DNA from: JALEFZ01 sp039817415
Lineage (GTDB): Bacteria; Bacteroidota; Bacteroidia; J057
DNA: 64,000 nt
Reading direction: 5' to 3'
Assembly (NCBI GenBank): GCA_039817415.1
Contig: JBCBVV010000003.1
Coordinates: 186,001-250,000, forward strand
Shown here: piece by piece, positions 30,409 to 40,283 of the stretch
Layout of the letters: each line of letters starts with the position of its first letter
Numbering within the stretch: the first letter of the stretch is position 1
Program-made: the position numbers and the translations under genes
The notes under the pieces: generated by a model
Database searches by the model: none
What the model was told of the DNA's origin: nothing
What the model saw: the letters and a program-made list of their open reading frames with translations, nothing else

Positions 30409-31155
30409 ATGCAAAAAGCCCTTCATATCCTGCTTCTCTGCCTGTCATGGCTTCCTTCTGTATATGCGCAAGGAGAAAAGATTGAGATAGTTCCTGACCT
30501 CTTCCTGATCGAGAAGTCTCCCTCGATCTATGTTCACAAAACTATCCAGCGGACCAAAAACTTTGGCACTTTTACTTCGAATGGGATGATTTTTATCCGG
30601 AAAGGTTCTTGTGTCATTTTTGATACGCCCCCAAATGACAGCATGGCTAATTATCTGTTAGATCACTTGATAGATAGTATGGGACTAATGGTAGAGGTGC
30701 TGGTTGTGAACCACTTTCATCCAGACTGCATGGGGGGGATTAGGTCCTTTCACGATCGAAAGATTCCATCTTGGAGCAATCGCCTAACTCCAGAATTGGC
30801 CCGTCGATATAAAATTCCCAAACCCTATCCCAATTTCCTATTTGAAGGCAAAATGAGTTTTAAGCTCAAGGGAAAAAAGGTAATTCTATACTATCCTGGG
30901 CAAGCCCACACCCAAGACAATATTGTGGGTTATATACCCTCAGAGAAAGCACTATTTGGAGGGTGTATGGTAAAAAGCCTAGGAGCGAACAGAGGCTATA
31001 CGGGTCATGCCAATACCAACGAGTGGGCCTCTACAGTTTCTAAGGTAAAAAAGCAATTTCCCAAGGCTAAGATTGTGGTTCCTGGTCATGGGAAAGCAGG
31101 AGGGACAGATTTGCTGGATTATACGGTCAACATGTTTAGAAAAGTCGATCCATAA
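30409..31155 (+). CDS. Subclass B1-like metallo-beta-lactamase
   Basis: 248 residues with signal peptide. All six B1 zinc ligands can be placed: HFHPD (two His and Asp), AHT in the GQAHTQDN segment, the Cys of LFGGCMVKS, and His of VPGHGKAGG. Similarity to B1 enzymes such as BcII is clear in these motifs. It may hydrolyse beta-lactams or be a relative with another substrate; the activity cannot be read from sequence. Confidence 0.88.
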   Translation: MQKALHILLLCLSWLPSVYAQGEKIEIVPDLFLIEKSPSIYVHKTIQRTKNFGTFTSNGMIFIRKGSCVIFDTPPNDSMANYLLDHLIDSMGLMVEVLVVNHFHPDCMGGIRSFHDRKIPSWSNRLTPELARRYKIPKPYPNFLFEGKMSFKLKGKKVILYYPGQAHTQDNIVGYIPSEKALFGGCMVKSLGANRGYTGHANTNEWASTVSKVKKQFPKAKIVVPGHGKAGGTDLLDYTVNMFRKVDP

Positions 31156-31308
31156 AGTAGCCACCCAATCCATATTTCTTTAAAAATCATATTTCCTTCC
31201 CTGTATAGTGCAAGAGAAATATCTTTATTTTGTTATTTGTATAACGAAAGGATCAGTCATACCCCCCACACTGGTGATTGATCCACCAATTGTACCAGAA
31301 AGACTACT

Positions 31309-33174
31309 ATGATGGACAAAAATCACCTTATGAGAAACATGTTTATGATGGTGATTCTGTTGTTTGTAACAGGATCAGCATATGCACAAATCGAAAGAGT
31401 AGAGCCACCCAATTGGTGGGTTGAGATGAATACTTCTACCTTACAATTGCTAGTAAAGGGAGCCAATGTAGGTGAGATGGAAGTGTCGGTGGATTATCCC
31501 GGAATTGAAATCACAGAAACACACAAGGCAGAAAGCCCCAATTACCTATTTGTAGATATTGAAGTTGACCCCAATACTGAAGTGGGCGAATTCGAATTTA
31601 CCTTTAAGCAAAAAGGAGAAAAGGCAATCAAGTGGCCTTATGAGATTAAGGGACGTGAAAGAAGAAGCGATGAATTCCAAGGATTCAACTCTTCTGATGT
31701 CATTTACCTGATTACGCCTGACCGCTTCGCCAATGGCAACCCCAATAATGATTCTTTTGACTTTATGCGTCAAAAGGGAGTTGATAGGAAGGCAGGATAT
31801 GCCAGACATGGAGGAGATATTCGTGGCATCATCAATTCACTGGATTATATGAATGAAATGGGTTTTACGGCTCTTTGGTCTAGCCCATTGTTGGAAAATG
31901 ATATGCCTGCCTGGTCTTACCATGGGTATGCCATTACCAACTTTTATAAGCCCGATCCACGATTCGGTACCATGGATGAATACATCGAATTGGCCCAGGC
32001 AGCCCGTGAGCGCGATATCAAACTGATTTTCGATGGTGTGGTTAATCACTGTGGAAGACTACACTGGTGGATGGAAGATATGCCCTTTAAGGATTGGGTA
32101 AACTACCCAGATTCTGTTGTGTTGACCACACACCGCAGAACAGTTAATGTAGATCCATATGCTTCTGAAGCAGATAGAAAAATTCACGTGGGAGGATGGT
32201 TTGTACCTGATATGCCTGACTTGAACCAGGCGAATCCATATATGGCAACCTACCTTATCCAAAACAGCATTTGGTGGATAGAAACCCTTCAACTAGGTGG
32301 AATTCGTCAAGATACCTATCCTTATCCTGACAAGGACTTCCTAACAGAGTGGACCTGTGCGATCATGAATGAGTATCCTGCCTTTAGCATTGTTGGAGAG
32401 GAATGGAGCTACAACCCACTATTGGTGGCTTACTGGCAGCAAGGCAAACAAAACAAAGACGGATATAAGTCTTGCTTGAAGTCTACCATGGACTTTCCTA
32501 TGCAACAGAATATTCAAGATGCCTTGACCAAAAAAGAGGAATGGGGTTCTGGTTTGATTCAGCTTTACGAAGGCTTGGCTAATGACTTTGTCTACGCCAA
32601 TCCAATGGACATCATGACTTTTGTAGACAACCACGACATGGATAGAATCCATACGCAGTTGAAGGAAGATGCCGACCTTACCAAAATGGCCATTGGCTAT
32701 TTGCTGACCACACGCGGCATTCCTCAAATCTACTACGGAACAGAAGTGCTTCTACAGAATACAGCAAAACCCGGAGATCATGGTTTGATTCGTACTGACT
32801 TCCCAGGTGGCTGGGAAAATGATAAAGTAGATGGATTCAATGAGATAGGGTTAAAGGAAGAACAAGCGGATATGCAGGAATTCATGAGAAAGCTGTTGAA
32901 TTATCGCAAAGGAAGCCAAGTTCTTCAGCAAGGAAAAACGATGCATTTTGCACCAGAGAAGGGGACTTATGTTTACTTCCGATTCATGGATGATAAAAAA
33001 GTCATGGTGGTTCTGAATAAGAATACCAAAGAAACTGAGCTTAAGCTAGGAAGATTTGGCGAGATTCTTCCAGCTGGAAGTAGCGCGACGGACATCATCT
33101 CAGGTAAGAAAATGGCCCTAGGATATAGCATGGGCTTGGCACCAAAATCTGTTACCATCCTGGAGATAGAGTAA
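31309..33174 (+). CDS. Secreted GH13 alpha-amylase / neopullulanase-like
   Basis: 621 residues with a signal peptide ending at AYAQ. An N-terminal beta domain (about 30-125; PNWWVEMNTSTLQLLVKG) typical of cyclomaltodextrinase/SusA-like enzymes precedes the GH13 barrel. Catalytic triad: Asp335 in GIRQDTYPY, Glu364 in VGEEW, Asp443 in FVDNHD; region I is VVNHCGR. A C-terminal beta domain follows. Probably cleaves alpha-glucans in the periplasm or at the cell surface. Confidence 0.93.
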   Translation: MMDKNHLMRNMFMMVILLFVTGSAYAQIERVEPPNWWVEMNTSTLQLLVKGANVGEMEVSVDYPGIEITETHKAESPNYLFVDIEVDPNTEVGEFEFTFKQKGEKAIKWPYEIKGRERRSDEFQGFNSSDVIYLITPDRFANGNPNNDSFDFMRQKGVDRKAGYARHGGDIRGIINSLDYMNEMGFTALWSSPLLENDMPAWSYHGYAITNFYKPDPRFGTMDEYIELAQAARERDIKLIFDGVVNHCGRLHWWMEDMPFKDWVNYPDSVVLTTHRRTVNVDPYASEADRKIHVGGWFVPDMPDLNQANPYMATYLIQNSIWWIETLQLGGIRQDTYPYPDKDFLTEWTCAIMNEYPAFSIVGEEWSYNPLLVAYWQQGKQNKDGYKSCLKSTMDFPMQQNIQDALTKKEEWGSGLIQLYEGLANDFVYANPMDIMTFVDNHDMDRIHTQLKEDADLTKMAIGYLLTTRGIPQIYYGTEVLLQNTAKPGDHGLIRTDFPGGWENDKVDGFNEIGLKEEQADMQEFMRKLLNYRKGSQVLQQGKTMHFAPEKGTYVYFRFMDDKKVMVVLNKNTKETELKLGRFGEILPAGSSATDIISGKKMALGYSMGLAPKSVTILEIE

Positions 33175-33190
33175 AACTAAGAATAGTGAT

Positions 33191-33228
33191 AAAAAGCCCG
33201 ATGAATTTTTGCTTCATCGGGCTTTTTT
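33191..33228 (+). terminator. Bidirectional terminator
   Basis: AAAAAGCCCGATGAA ... TTCATCGGGCTTTTTT stem-loop between the convergent amylase and outer-membrane protein genes. Confidence 0.85.
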
Positions 33229-33310
33229 GTCTCTGCGGATAGGGAACTACCAAAAACTAAATCCCGCCACCCTTTCAGGCAACGGGATATCACACAGCCA
33301 CTTCAACTAT

Positions 33311-34189
33311 CTATAAATCAGCGAATATGCCTAGGGAGTAGGAGGGCGAAGCCAAAATGATCCGTCCCCTAAACGCTCCGGTAATATTTGCTGAAAACCC
33401 TACTTTTTTACTTACATAATAGGCTGCTTCTACAGAGGCAGAAGTAAAAGCCGTATTGTTGGCGAAAATGGAATTGGTATTGACATCTGTGCCAAGGGTT
33501 CCATTCTTAAATGACTCTACCCCAAATACTCGTGTAATCATCCACAACTTACTATTGGCTAGGTTCACTCCCCATTCGGTTCCAAATCTGAATTCATCTG
33601 AGAAGCCATTGTTTCTATTGTTAAAGCCTACATAGGCCGAGAAGTAAGAGTTATTTTTACCCACCTTAAAGGATTTGGCTGCATCAAAACGGACGATTTG
33701 GTTAAACTCTCCATCACCTGTTTGTAGGTTCATGGCCGTTCCACCACCGGGATTTCCCAACGGCAGCCCCAACACAAGGGATGCAGAAACTGGAATTTTA
33801 GCTCCAGGCTTTGTCAAGGTGTATTTTAAGCCTACATCAGTATCTCCAATCGAATTGATTGCTTCACCGGGTACCAAGACCTCTCCCGTAGTAGAAGAGA
33901 TAAGGTTGTTCATATAAGTCCGACTAACAAAAGGGAAGTAAAGCGTCCCTGTCAAACGATCCGTAAAACCGTGCTCACCATACAGGAAGGTATTAAAGAT
34001 ACCTACCGTTACATTGGGATCAATTTGCCCATTGTCTGTAAAATGCTGGTCAGAAACGATCCACCATTCTCCTAATTTGAGATAAGTCTTGCCTTTGCCT
34101 TTTGGCCAAGGGCCACCTGCCATCATCTGAGTGCTCAAGGCCAAAATGAGGACAGCTAGCGAGAAAATATATTTGATTTGCTTGTTCAT
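33311..34189 (-). CDS. Outer-membrane beta-barrel, porin/transporter-like
   Basis: 292 residues from the ATG at 34189, whose signal peptide (IKYIFSLAVLILALSTQMMAG) fixes the start. Alternating aromatic strands and turns (LGEWWIVSDQHFTDNG, GFTDRLTGTLYFPFVSR, GDTDVGLKYTLTK) are typical of small Bacteroidota barrels, ending SYSLGIFADL. It begins 11 bases after the stop of the DM13 lipoprotein and is probably translated with it. Cargo unknown. Confidence 0.72.
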   Translation of the reverse strand: MNKQIKYIFSLAVLILALSTQMMAGGPWPKGKGKTYLKLGEWWIVSDQHFTDNGQIDPNVTVGIFNTFLYGEHGFTDRLTGTLYFPFVSRTYMNNLISSTTGEVLVPGEAINSIGDTDVGLKYTLTKPGAKIPVSASLVLGLPLGNPGGGTAMNLQTGDGEFNQIVRFDAAKSFKVGKNNSYFSAYVGFNNRNNGFSDEFRFGTEWGVNLANSKLWMITRVFGVESFKNGTLGTDVNTNSIFANNTAFTSASVEAAYYVSKKVGFSANITGAFRGRIILASPSYSLGIFADL

Positions 34190-34199
34190 GATTGTGGGT

Positions 34200-34895
34200 T
34201 TAGTTGTCAAACTCTCCATCTCCAACTTTCACGTTGAAGGGCTTACAGAAATATAGAACATGGCTATACTCATTCAGAGAGATGTTGCCTGGAATCTGGT
34301 ATTCGTGGGCTCCGCTGAAGATGCCTACTTTGCTGATTTCTAATGCTCCGGAGGTTGTATTAGGATTGTTGGTCAAGTAGATATACAAACCAGGTAAACT
34401 GCTGGATGCTCTATAATTCTCCTTGACTGAGAGGATGAGCAAACCATTCTCCTCACGCATAGAGAAGTCTCCCTCTAAGGTGTAACTACTGGTTGTTTGG
34501 ATAGTACCCGTACGTTCCTCATTACTGGCCACTGTGTTTTCTCCCACTACCAATTCGATGGAATCAGTTACGATGACTCCATCTGTGTTGGTTGCCATCA
34601 CGGTAATTAGACTCCTACCAATCAAATGAGCAGTCGCAAGACCCGATTGATCAATACTGATTACTTCAGGATTGCTGCTTAACCAGGTTCCGGTTACACT
34701 ATTGTCTTCAGCTCCGACATTGTTGAGGTAGGTGTAGGAAAACTGATAGGTATCATTAACAGCCAGGGTATCGATGGATTCCATGATTCGGATAGTCGGA
34801 TCTACAGTATCCAAGACGAAATCATCTCCGATACATCCACTTAGATAGACCATTCCCAAGCTTAAGAGCAGGATAGATAAGTTACGTGCGATCAT
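34200..34895 (-). CDS. Lipoprotein with Big2-like and DM13 domains
   Basis: 231 residues. Lipobox LSGC; then a bacterial Ig-like segment (TWLSSNPEVISIDQSGLATAHLIGRSLITVMA); then a DM13 domain at about 130-231 (SYTLEGDFSM ... LPGLYIYLTNNP ... HEYQIPGNISLNEYSHVLYFCKPFNVKVGDGEF) with the conserved Cys of the CKPFNV motif. DM13 is proposed to take part in redox or electron transfer. Operonic with the barrel downstream. Confidence 0.85.
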   Translation of the reverse strand: MIARNLSILLLSLGMVYLSGCIGDDFVLDTVDPTIRIMESIDTLAVNDTYQFSYTYLNNVGAEDNSVTGTWLSSNPEVISIDQSGLATAHLIGRSLITVMATNTDGVIVTDSIELVVGENTVASNEERTGTIQTTSSYTLEGDFSMREENGLLILSVKENYRASSSLPGLYIYLTNNPNTTSGALEISKVGIFSGAHEYQIPGNISLNEYSHVLYFCKPFNVKVGDGEFDN

Positions 34896-35126
34896 AGATT
34901 CTATTTGTTGAAAGTCGGTTGGTAATTATATAAGCAATGATAAAGGACCTTCATCATGAGAATTGCTGTTTACCTGACAGTCAAAGAGGAAGAATAGGTT
35001 TTCTCACCAAACGTAAGCTAGAGGACAGTTCTCCGCAGGAAAACCTGAGGCCATAGCTACAAATAGAAAATCCACACCCGAAGGTGTGGACTCATGAAAA
35101 TGATGGTTACTTACCAGTTTAATCTG

Positions 35127-35585
35127 TTAGTCAAGGGGAAATCGAAGACTGACGCCTCCACTATTGCCCGAAAATCTCCAGCCTTGAAGAATTTCAAACA
35201 TTGGTTTTAAATCGAAGGTTAGGGCCATGTCGCTTCTTGGAAATACATATTCCAACCCTATTAGGCCATCCAATCCAAGGACTGTGTAGGAAGTAACTTC
35301 TGGATTGGTTAATCTATTTACGCCTGCATGACCGCCAACACCAGCTATAAAAAAGGTATTTGATCGTCCTATCTCTTTTCTTATCTCAGCTAGTCCAACT
35401 ACCCTTAGTCCTCCCCTTCGATACATCAAAATCCCCTCAAGAGCTACATCATTAGGCATAATCTGTCTGAAGGTGATTCCCGCTCCGGACCCAATTCTTA
35501 CGCCAACACTCCTATCCTGTGCCCAGGAAGTCAGTCCACAAAACATGAATAATACTAGGGTGAAGAACTGAAAAAACTTTATCAT
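35127..35585 (-). CDS. Small outer-membrane beta-barrel protein
   Basis: 152 residues from the ATG at 35585 (signal peptide FFTLVLFMFCGLTSWAQ); an upstream in-frame start would add 30 non-signal residues. Glycine- and aromatic-rich strands (VGVRIGSGAGITFRQIM, TFFIAGVGGHAGVN, GGVSLRFPLD) suggest an eight-stranded barrel of the OmpW/PorT sort. No specific function. Confidence 0.7.
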   Translation of the reverse strand: MIKFFQFFTLVLFMFCGLTSWAQDRSVGVRIGSGAGITFRQIMPNDVALEGILMYRRGGLRVVGLAEIRKEIGRSNTFFIAGVGGHAGVNRLTNPEVTSYTVLGLDGLIGLEYVFPRSDMALTFDLKPMFEILQGWRFSGNSGGVSLRFPLD

Positions 35586-35818
35586 GAAGGTTATTAAGCG
35601 TGCATAATTATTACTAACAATACAAAAGTAAGGCTTCCACTCTACCTTTGAAGGGGATTCTGATACAGTCAACAAAAATACAACACGAACTGTAATATTA
35701 CATGCGTAAACTTTTCTTGATATTCCAATATTCTTCCCAAAGGCAAGGGTAAAGATTGGGGGAATGGAATAGCTGGTGTACCTTGGAGAATTCTTATGTT
35801 ATAGATCAAAGGAAACGG

Positions 35819-36901
35819 ATGAAGCAGGAAGCATATTTCAAAGATTTATTGGTCATAGAATTGGCTAGCGTTCTGGCAGGACCTGCGGTGGGTATGTTTT
35901 TTGCCGAGTTAGGAGCAAGGGTCATCAAAATCGAAAATCAGAAAACAGGGGGAGATGTTACCAGGTCATGGAAGCTCCCGGTTGAATCTAAGGAAAGTTC
36001 CCTTTCGGCTTATTACCATTCCGTCAATTGGGGGAAAGAATCTCTGATGAGAGATTTGACAGATCCTGTACACAAGGCAGAAATTCTCCAGCTTATTTCT
36101 CAGGCAGATATAGTCCTAACAAATTTCAAAGCTGGTTCTGACAAAAAACTAGGATTCGATTATGAAAGCTTAACGGCTTTGAATCCAGCCTTGATATATG
36201 GAATGGTAGTCGCCTATGAAGAGGGCAGCCCCAAACCAGGCTTTGATGCCATGATACAGGCTGAAACGGGTTGGATTTTTATGAATGGAGAAGCAGCAGG
36301 AAACCCAGTGAAGATGCCAGTTGCCCTCATGGACGTACTTTCTGGGCACCAGCTTAAGCAAGGCATTCTCCTCGCCTTACTAGAACGACAACAAACAGGA
36401 AAAGGGAAAAAGGTAAGCGTCTCCTTATTTGATACAGGTGTTGCCTCTTTAGCCAATCAAGCAAGCAATTGGCTTAACTTGGGCATTCTTCCCAAAAGAA
36501 AAGGAAGTCAACATCCCAATATCGCTCCCTATGGGGATATTTTTTATACCTCAGATCAAATGGCAATTATCCTGGGTACAGGAACTCAAAGGCAATTTGA
36601 AGCCCTTTGTGATTGCCTGAACCTAGCAGAATTGAAAACTGATCCTCGTTTCCTCAACAATACCCTAAGGTTGGCCAATCGACCTGCGCTTAATCATTAC
36701 CTTGAAAAGGCCTTTTCTCTTATTGACTATTCAGCATTAAATAAGGAAGCCAACAAGCGTGCTATCACACTCGCTCCCATCAACAGCCTAAAGGAGGTGT
36801 TTGATGATCCTTTAGCGAAGGAACTTATCCTTACCCAAGAAGAGGAGGATGGAAGCCTAAGCAAAAGGGTAAAAACTGTTATCTTCAAAATATCGGACTA
36901 A
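35819..36901 (+). CDS. CaiB/BaiF family (class III) CoA-transferase
   Basis: 360 residues from the ATG at 35819, preceded by an AAAGGA site. LLVIELASVLAGPAVGMFFAELGARVIKIEN is the family N terminus; the catalytic Asp is expected in the LTNFKAGSDKKLGFDYESL region or shortly after. GMVVAYEEGSPKPGFDAMIQAETGWIFMNGE and a short C-terminal half are typical. Transfers CoA between carboxylic acids; substrate unknown. 19 bases before the DUF1330 gene. Confidence 0.87.
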   Translation: MKQEAYFKDLLVIELASVLAGPAVGMFFAELGARVIKIENQKTGGDVTRSWKLPVESKESSLSAYYHSVNWGKESLMRDLTDPVHKAEILQLISQADIVLTNFKAGSDKKLGFDYESLTALNPALIYGMVVAYEEGSPKPGFDAMIQAETGWIFMNGEAAGNPVKMPVALMDVLSGHQLKQGILLALLERQQTGKGKKVSVSLFDTGVASLANQASNWLNLGILPKRKGSQHPNIAPYGDIFYTSDQMAIILGTGTQRQFEALCDCLNLAELKTDPRFLNNTLRLANRPALNHYLEKAFSLIDYSALNKEANKRAITLAPINSLKEVFDDPLAKELILTQEEEDGSLSKRVKTVIFKISD

Positions 36902-36920
36902 TATACAATCACCTTTACCT

Positions 36921-37298
36921 ATGACTAGCTACATCGATCCTCGTGGAGAACAACTCAAGGCTTTTGCTTCGCTTCCTGACAATGGAAACATATTCATGCT
37001 CAACCTTCTTCGATTCAAAGACAAGGTTGAAGAAACAGGTCAGACCGGCCAAGAAGCCTATAAAGACTACATGGAAGCTGCCACTCCTTTTATTGCAGGA
37101 TCAGAAGCTAAAGTAGTGTTTTATGGAACCCCCTTCGCCTCCCTTATAGGTCCAGAGGAAAACGAATGGGACAAATGTCTGATTGTGCAATACCCCAATA
37201 AAAAGTCTTTCCTAAGGATGATTTCAACAGAGGGATATCCTGCACATTTGAGAGCGAGAGCCTTAGCCGATTCTAGGCTTATATGCATGAATGGATAA
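36921..37298 (+). CDS. DUF1330-like ferredoxin-fold protein
   Basis: 125 residues: NIFMLNLLRFKDK ... QEAYKDYMEAATPFIAGSEAKVVFYGTPFASLIG ... KCLIVQYPNKKSFLRMISTEGYPAHLRARALADSRLI, the recognisable DUF1330 alpha/beta dimeric-barrel pattern. Likely co-transcribed with the CoA-transferase. Confidence 0.82.
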   Translation: MTSYIDPRGEQLKAFASLPDNGNIFMLNLLRFKDKVEETGQTGQEAYKDYMEAATPFIAGSEAKVVFYGTPFASLIGPEENEWDKCLIVQYPNKKSFLRMISTEGYPAHLRARALADSRLICMNG

Positions 37299-37303
37299 AA
37301 AAA

Positions 37304-37331
37304 GGGGCGTTTTTCGTGAACGCCCCTTTTT
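37304..37331 (+). terminator. Terminator between convergent genes
   Basis: GGGGCGTT (37304-37311)/AACGCCCC (37319-37326) followed by five T; the A run upstream makes it bidirectional. Confidence 0.85.
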
Positions 37332-37349
37332 CATTTGCTCTTGGAAGAA

Positions 37350-38348
37350 TTAGTCCTCAATCACTTTCAAGACCAATTTCCCTTTTTTATCTCCATTAAA
37401 GAGCCTCAAGAAGGTATCATTGAAGTTTTCAATTCCTTCATAGATGGCTTCACGTGTTTTCAATTTACCTTGAGCCATCCATTGTCCCATTTGAGCAACT
37501 GCTTCTCCGTATCTCTTTCCATAATCAAGAACTAAGAATCCCTGCATAGTTCCTCTGACATTGATCAGATTGGAGTAATTTTTAGGACCATAGAAGTCAT
37601 CGCTATTGTATTGAGAAATAGCTCCGCAGATGGCAATTCTGGCACCGAGCTTCAAACGTGCCAAGGCAGCATCAAGAATCTCTCCTCCGACATTATCGAA
37701 ATACACATCCATTCCTTTGGGACAGCTTCGCTTGATGCCAGCATAGATATTCTCATTTTTGTAGTCGATGACATCATCAAAGCCCAGTTCGTCCTTCATG
37801 TAAGCACATTTTTCTGGTCCTCCTGCGATTCCTACTACATAGCAACCTTTAATTTTGGCAATCTGTCCGGCGACACTTCCAACGGCACCAGCTCCTCCAG
37901 AGATCAAAACCACATCGCCTTCCTTGATTTTGCAGACATCAAAGATTCCGAAATAAGCCGTCAAACCTGGCATACCAAGTCCTCCAATGTAGGTTGGTAG
38001 GGGAACTAAACTTGGGTCTACGGCAAACATGCCCTGCCCATCTGTTAGGGTATATTGTTGAATTCCTCCCCAACCAGACACATACATCCCTTCTTTGAAT
38101 GTGGGATGCTTGCTGGCAATTACCTCTCCAATGGTCCCTCCGCGCATAACATCTCCCAACTGGACGGGCGGAAGATAGGAGCGGACATCTTTGATCCAGA
38201 TTCTCATGGCTGGATCAAGCGATACGTAGTGGTTTCTGACGACCAATTGACCTTCTCCTGGTTCAGGAATAGGTTGTACGTCAAGCTTCCATGTATCTTC
38301 TGTAGGTAGACCTTCGGGTCTATGGGCGAGTAGCAATCTTTTGTTCAT
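37350..38348 (-). CDS. Zinc-independent NADP-dependent oxidoreductase (MDR family)
   Basis: 332 residues. Leukotriene B4 dehydrogenase/CurA-type pattern: YVSLDPAMRIWIKD, GGLGMPGLTAYFGIFDVCKIKEGDVVLISGGAGAVGSVAGQIAKIKG (AxxGxxG-like nucleotide loop), DVYFDNVGGEILDAAL, and IVYGEA-type C terminus here as GIENFNDTFLRLFNGDKKGKLVLKV. No zinc-binding cysteines. Reduces alpha,beta double bonds of enones or alkenals with NADPH. Confidence 0.92.
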   Translation of the reverse strand: MNKRLLLAHRPEGLPTEDTWKLDVQPIPEPGEGQLVVRNHYVSLDPAMRIWIKDVRSYLPPVQLGDVMRGGTIGEVIASKHPTFKEGMYVSGWGGIQQYTLTDGQGMFAVDPSLVPLPTYIGGLGMPGLTAYFGIFDVCKIKEGDVVLISGGAGAVGSVAGQIAKIKGCYVVGIAGGPEKCAYMKDELGFDDVIDYKNENIYAGIKRSCPKGMDVYFDNVGGEILDAALARLKLGARIAICGAISQYNSDDFYGPKNYSNLINVRGTMQGFLVLDYGKRYGEAVAQMGQWMAQGKLKTREAIYEGIENFNDTFLRLFNGDKKGKLVLKVIED

Positions 38349-38436
38349 GACTAAATTTGGGGATTTTTTAGGGGAATTGCACCTGATGAAGGAAAAATGT
38401 AAAGCTTTACATCATATGTGCATCATTCTATTTTTT

Positions 38437-40143
38437 CTATTCTTTTTGGATCAATTGGCGATTGGTCCCCTTCCGATGTGATATTTCTAGGACATAAAAG
38501 CCTTTCGGTACATCTTCCCAAGTGGCTTCTCTTGTTATCTTCTCTTGCTTGATGATCCTGCCAGAAAGGTCTATTAAACGAACTTGACTATTTTGCCATC
38601 CATCAGGTAGATACAAGGTATGTTTAAAGGGGTTAGGATAAATACTCAGCGATTCTTCCTCCTGCTCGATTGAAGTAAACAATTTGGGCAGATATCGTCC
38701 ATCCTTTTCATTGCCAAGGTATTCTCCCCAAGCGATATGGCCGATAGGCTGGCTTATTTCCATTCGTTCTACATTCCCCCCTTCCTTACTTGACCATTGA
38801 TTAATAGAACTAGAGGAAGCAAAGACCACATCTAGCAAACCATCATTGTCCATATCTTCTATAGCAGGCGTAGAAAAGAAATTGATCCCTGTTCTACTAG
38901 GGCCAATCAACTGTCGGCTATCGTCATTGATATCAAGGAGTTCAAATTGGTTGGTGTAAAGCAAGGAGGAAACGGAGGCACTCCCATTCTTTAGCCTAAA
39001 AATCTCATCATATCCATCTCCATCCCAATCCAAGACATTGACTTGGCACATTTGAAAGTAGATATCGGTGCTGTCTAGCCAAGCAATTTCTCCACTTTGG
39101 CCGTCCACGATGATTTGCTGGAACCCCTGATAATAGGGCCATCTTGGAGAGGCAAATGTCGCAAATATATCAGGGGTAGGATCTCCTACAAATTGACCAA
39201 TGGCTGGCGAGGTATAATTTTCATACCCAGTCAAATCTAGTTCCCAATAGATTTGACTATTCGCCAAGTCGTAAGCGACCAATTTCCTTTCTAGTTGAGG
39301 AACGATCAGTTCCTCCCTTCCATCTCCGTTCAAATCTACAAGTGAAGGATGGGCGATAAAGCCTTTGATACTGTCCAAAAGAATGGGACTGGCAGTTAAG
39401 GTACCCAAATCTAGAAAGTTGTTCTCATTTACTCTCCAAAGGCCGCCAGGTCTCCCTTCTCCCCCACTACCAAAAATATATTTTGGCCCTTCCCCTGGGA
39501 AATCATATCGAATCGGTGCAAAGTAAGTTTCTCGACCATCTGGCATAGGCCCCATTTGTATGATACGCCCATTAACTGTATTCAAGATCATGAGATTTCC
39601 AGCGGGTCTCGGCATACCAGCAGGAAGAACAGCCCCACCACCATTTGCGGTTAACAAATCAGGAATAGAATCGCCATTTACATCCGGTATAAGCCTGGGC
39701 TGATAGAAATTATACCAACCTGAATCAGCGGGATTTCCCTTTGTATCGGGCCAAAATTCCCAAAGGGTAGAACCATCTTTTCCATTCAGGGCCATCATTT
39801 GGGCGCTCCTTCCACACATAAAAACATCTTCTACACCATCCTGATTGAGGTCATACAACAAAGCTGAACTGTATATTTGATCTCGACAGTAGCGCTTCCA
39901 CAAGGTTGATCCATCCGCACCATTCAACGCAAGAATGCCCTCTTCTGATCGAAGTTTTTCTGCACCAGCCCCAATCACTACATCGAGGATATTGTCCTGG
40001 TTGAGGTCTACCAAACGCGGAGAAGACATGATCCATGTTGAATCAATTTTTATACTCCACTTCATGTTTTGACCAACTAAGATAGAGGGAACTGCCCAGC
40101 ATCCCCATATCACGGCAAAAACGTATTTCATTACATGAGACAT
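38437..40143 (-). CDS. Secreted FG-GAP/VCBS repeat protein with T9SS sorting domain
   Basis: 568 residues with a signal peptide ending near VGQN. Repeated calcium-type loops (DLNQDNILDVVIG, DLNQDGVEDVFMC, DVNGDSIPDLLTA, DLNGDGREELIVP, DWDGDGYDEIFRL, DMDNDGLLDVVFA) indicate a seven-bladed beta-propeller. A T9SS type A domain ends the chain (QVRLIDLSGRIIKQEKITREATWEDVPKGFYVLEISH). Likely a surface adhesin or integrin-like protein. Confidence 0.88.
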   Translation of the reverse strand: MSHVMKYVFAVIWGCWAVPSILVGQNMKWSIKIDSTWIMSSPRLVDLNQDNILDVVIGAGAEKLRSEEGILALNGADGSTLWKRYCRDQIYSSALLYDLNQDGVEDVFMCGRSAQMMALNGKDGSTLWEFWPDTKGNPADSGWYNFYQPRLIPDVNGDSIPDLLTANGGGAVLPAGMPRPAGNLMILNTVNGRIIQMGPMPDGRETYFAPIRYDFPGEGPKYIFGSGGEGRPGGLWRVNENNFLDLGTLTASPILLDSIKGFIAHPSLVDLNGDGREELIVPQLERKLVAYDLANSQIYWELDLTGYENYTSPAIGQFVGDPTPDIFATFASPRWPYYQGFQQIIVDGQSGEIAWLDSTDIYFQMCQVNVLDWDGDGYDEIFRLKNGSASVSSLLYTNQFELLDINDDSRQLIGPSRTGINFFSTPAIEDMDNDGLLDVVFASSSSINQWSSKEGGNVERMEISQPIGHIAWGEYLGNEKDGRYLPKLFTSIEQEEESLSIYPNPFKHTLYLPDGWQNSQVRLIDLSGRIIKQEKITREATWEDVPKGFYVLEISHRKGTNRQLIQKE

Positions 40144-40283
40144 AAGATAAAAACGCTTTCTTAAGATGAATTGTTAAACCTTTCGATCAAGATTTATTCT
40201 ATCAAACGAGAATGCCTTCCCCGCACAATATACCATAAGAGATACTCCTACGTTTTCTTTTCAATCATCAACCATCTTTAATT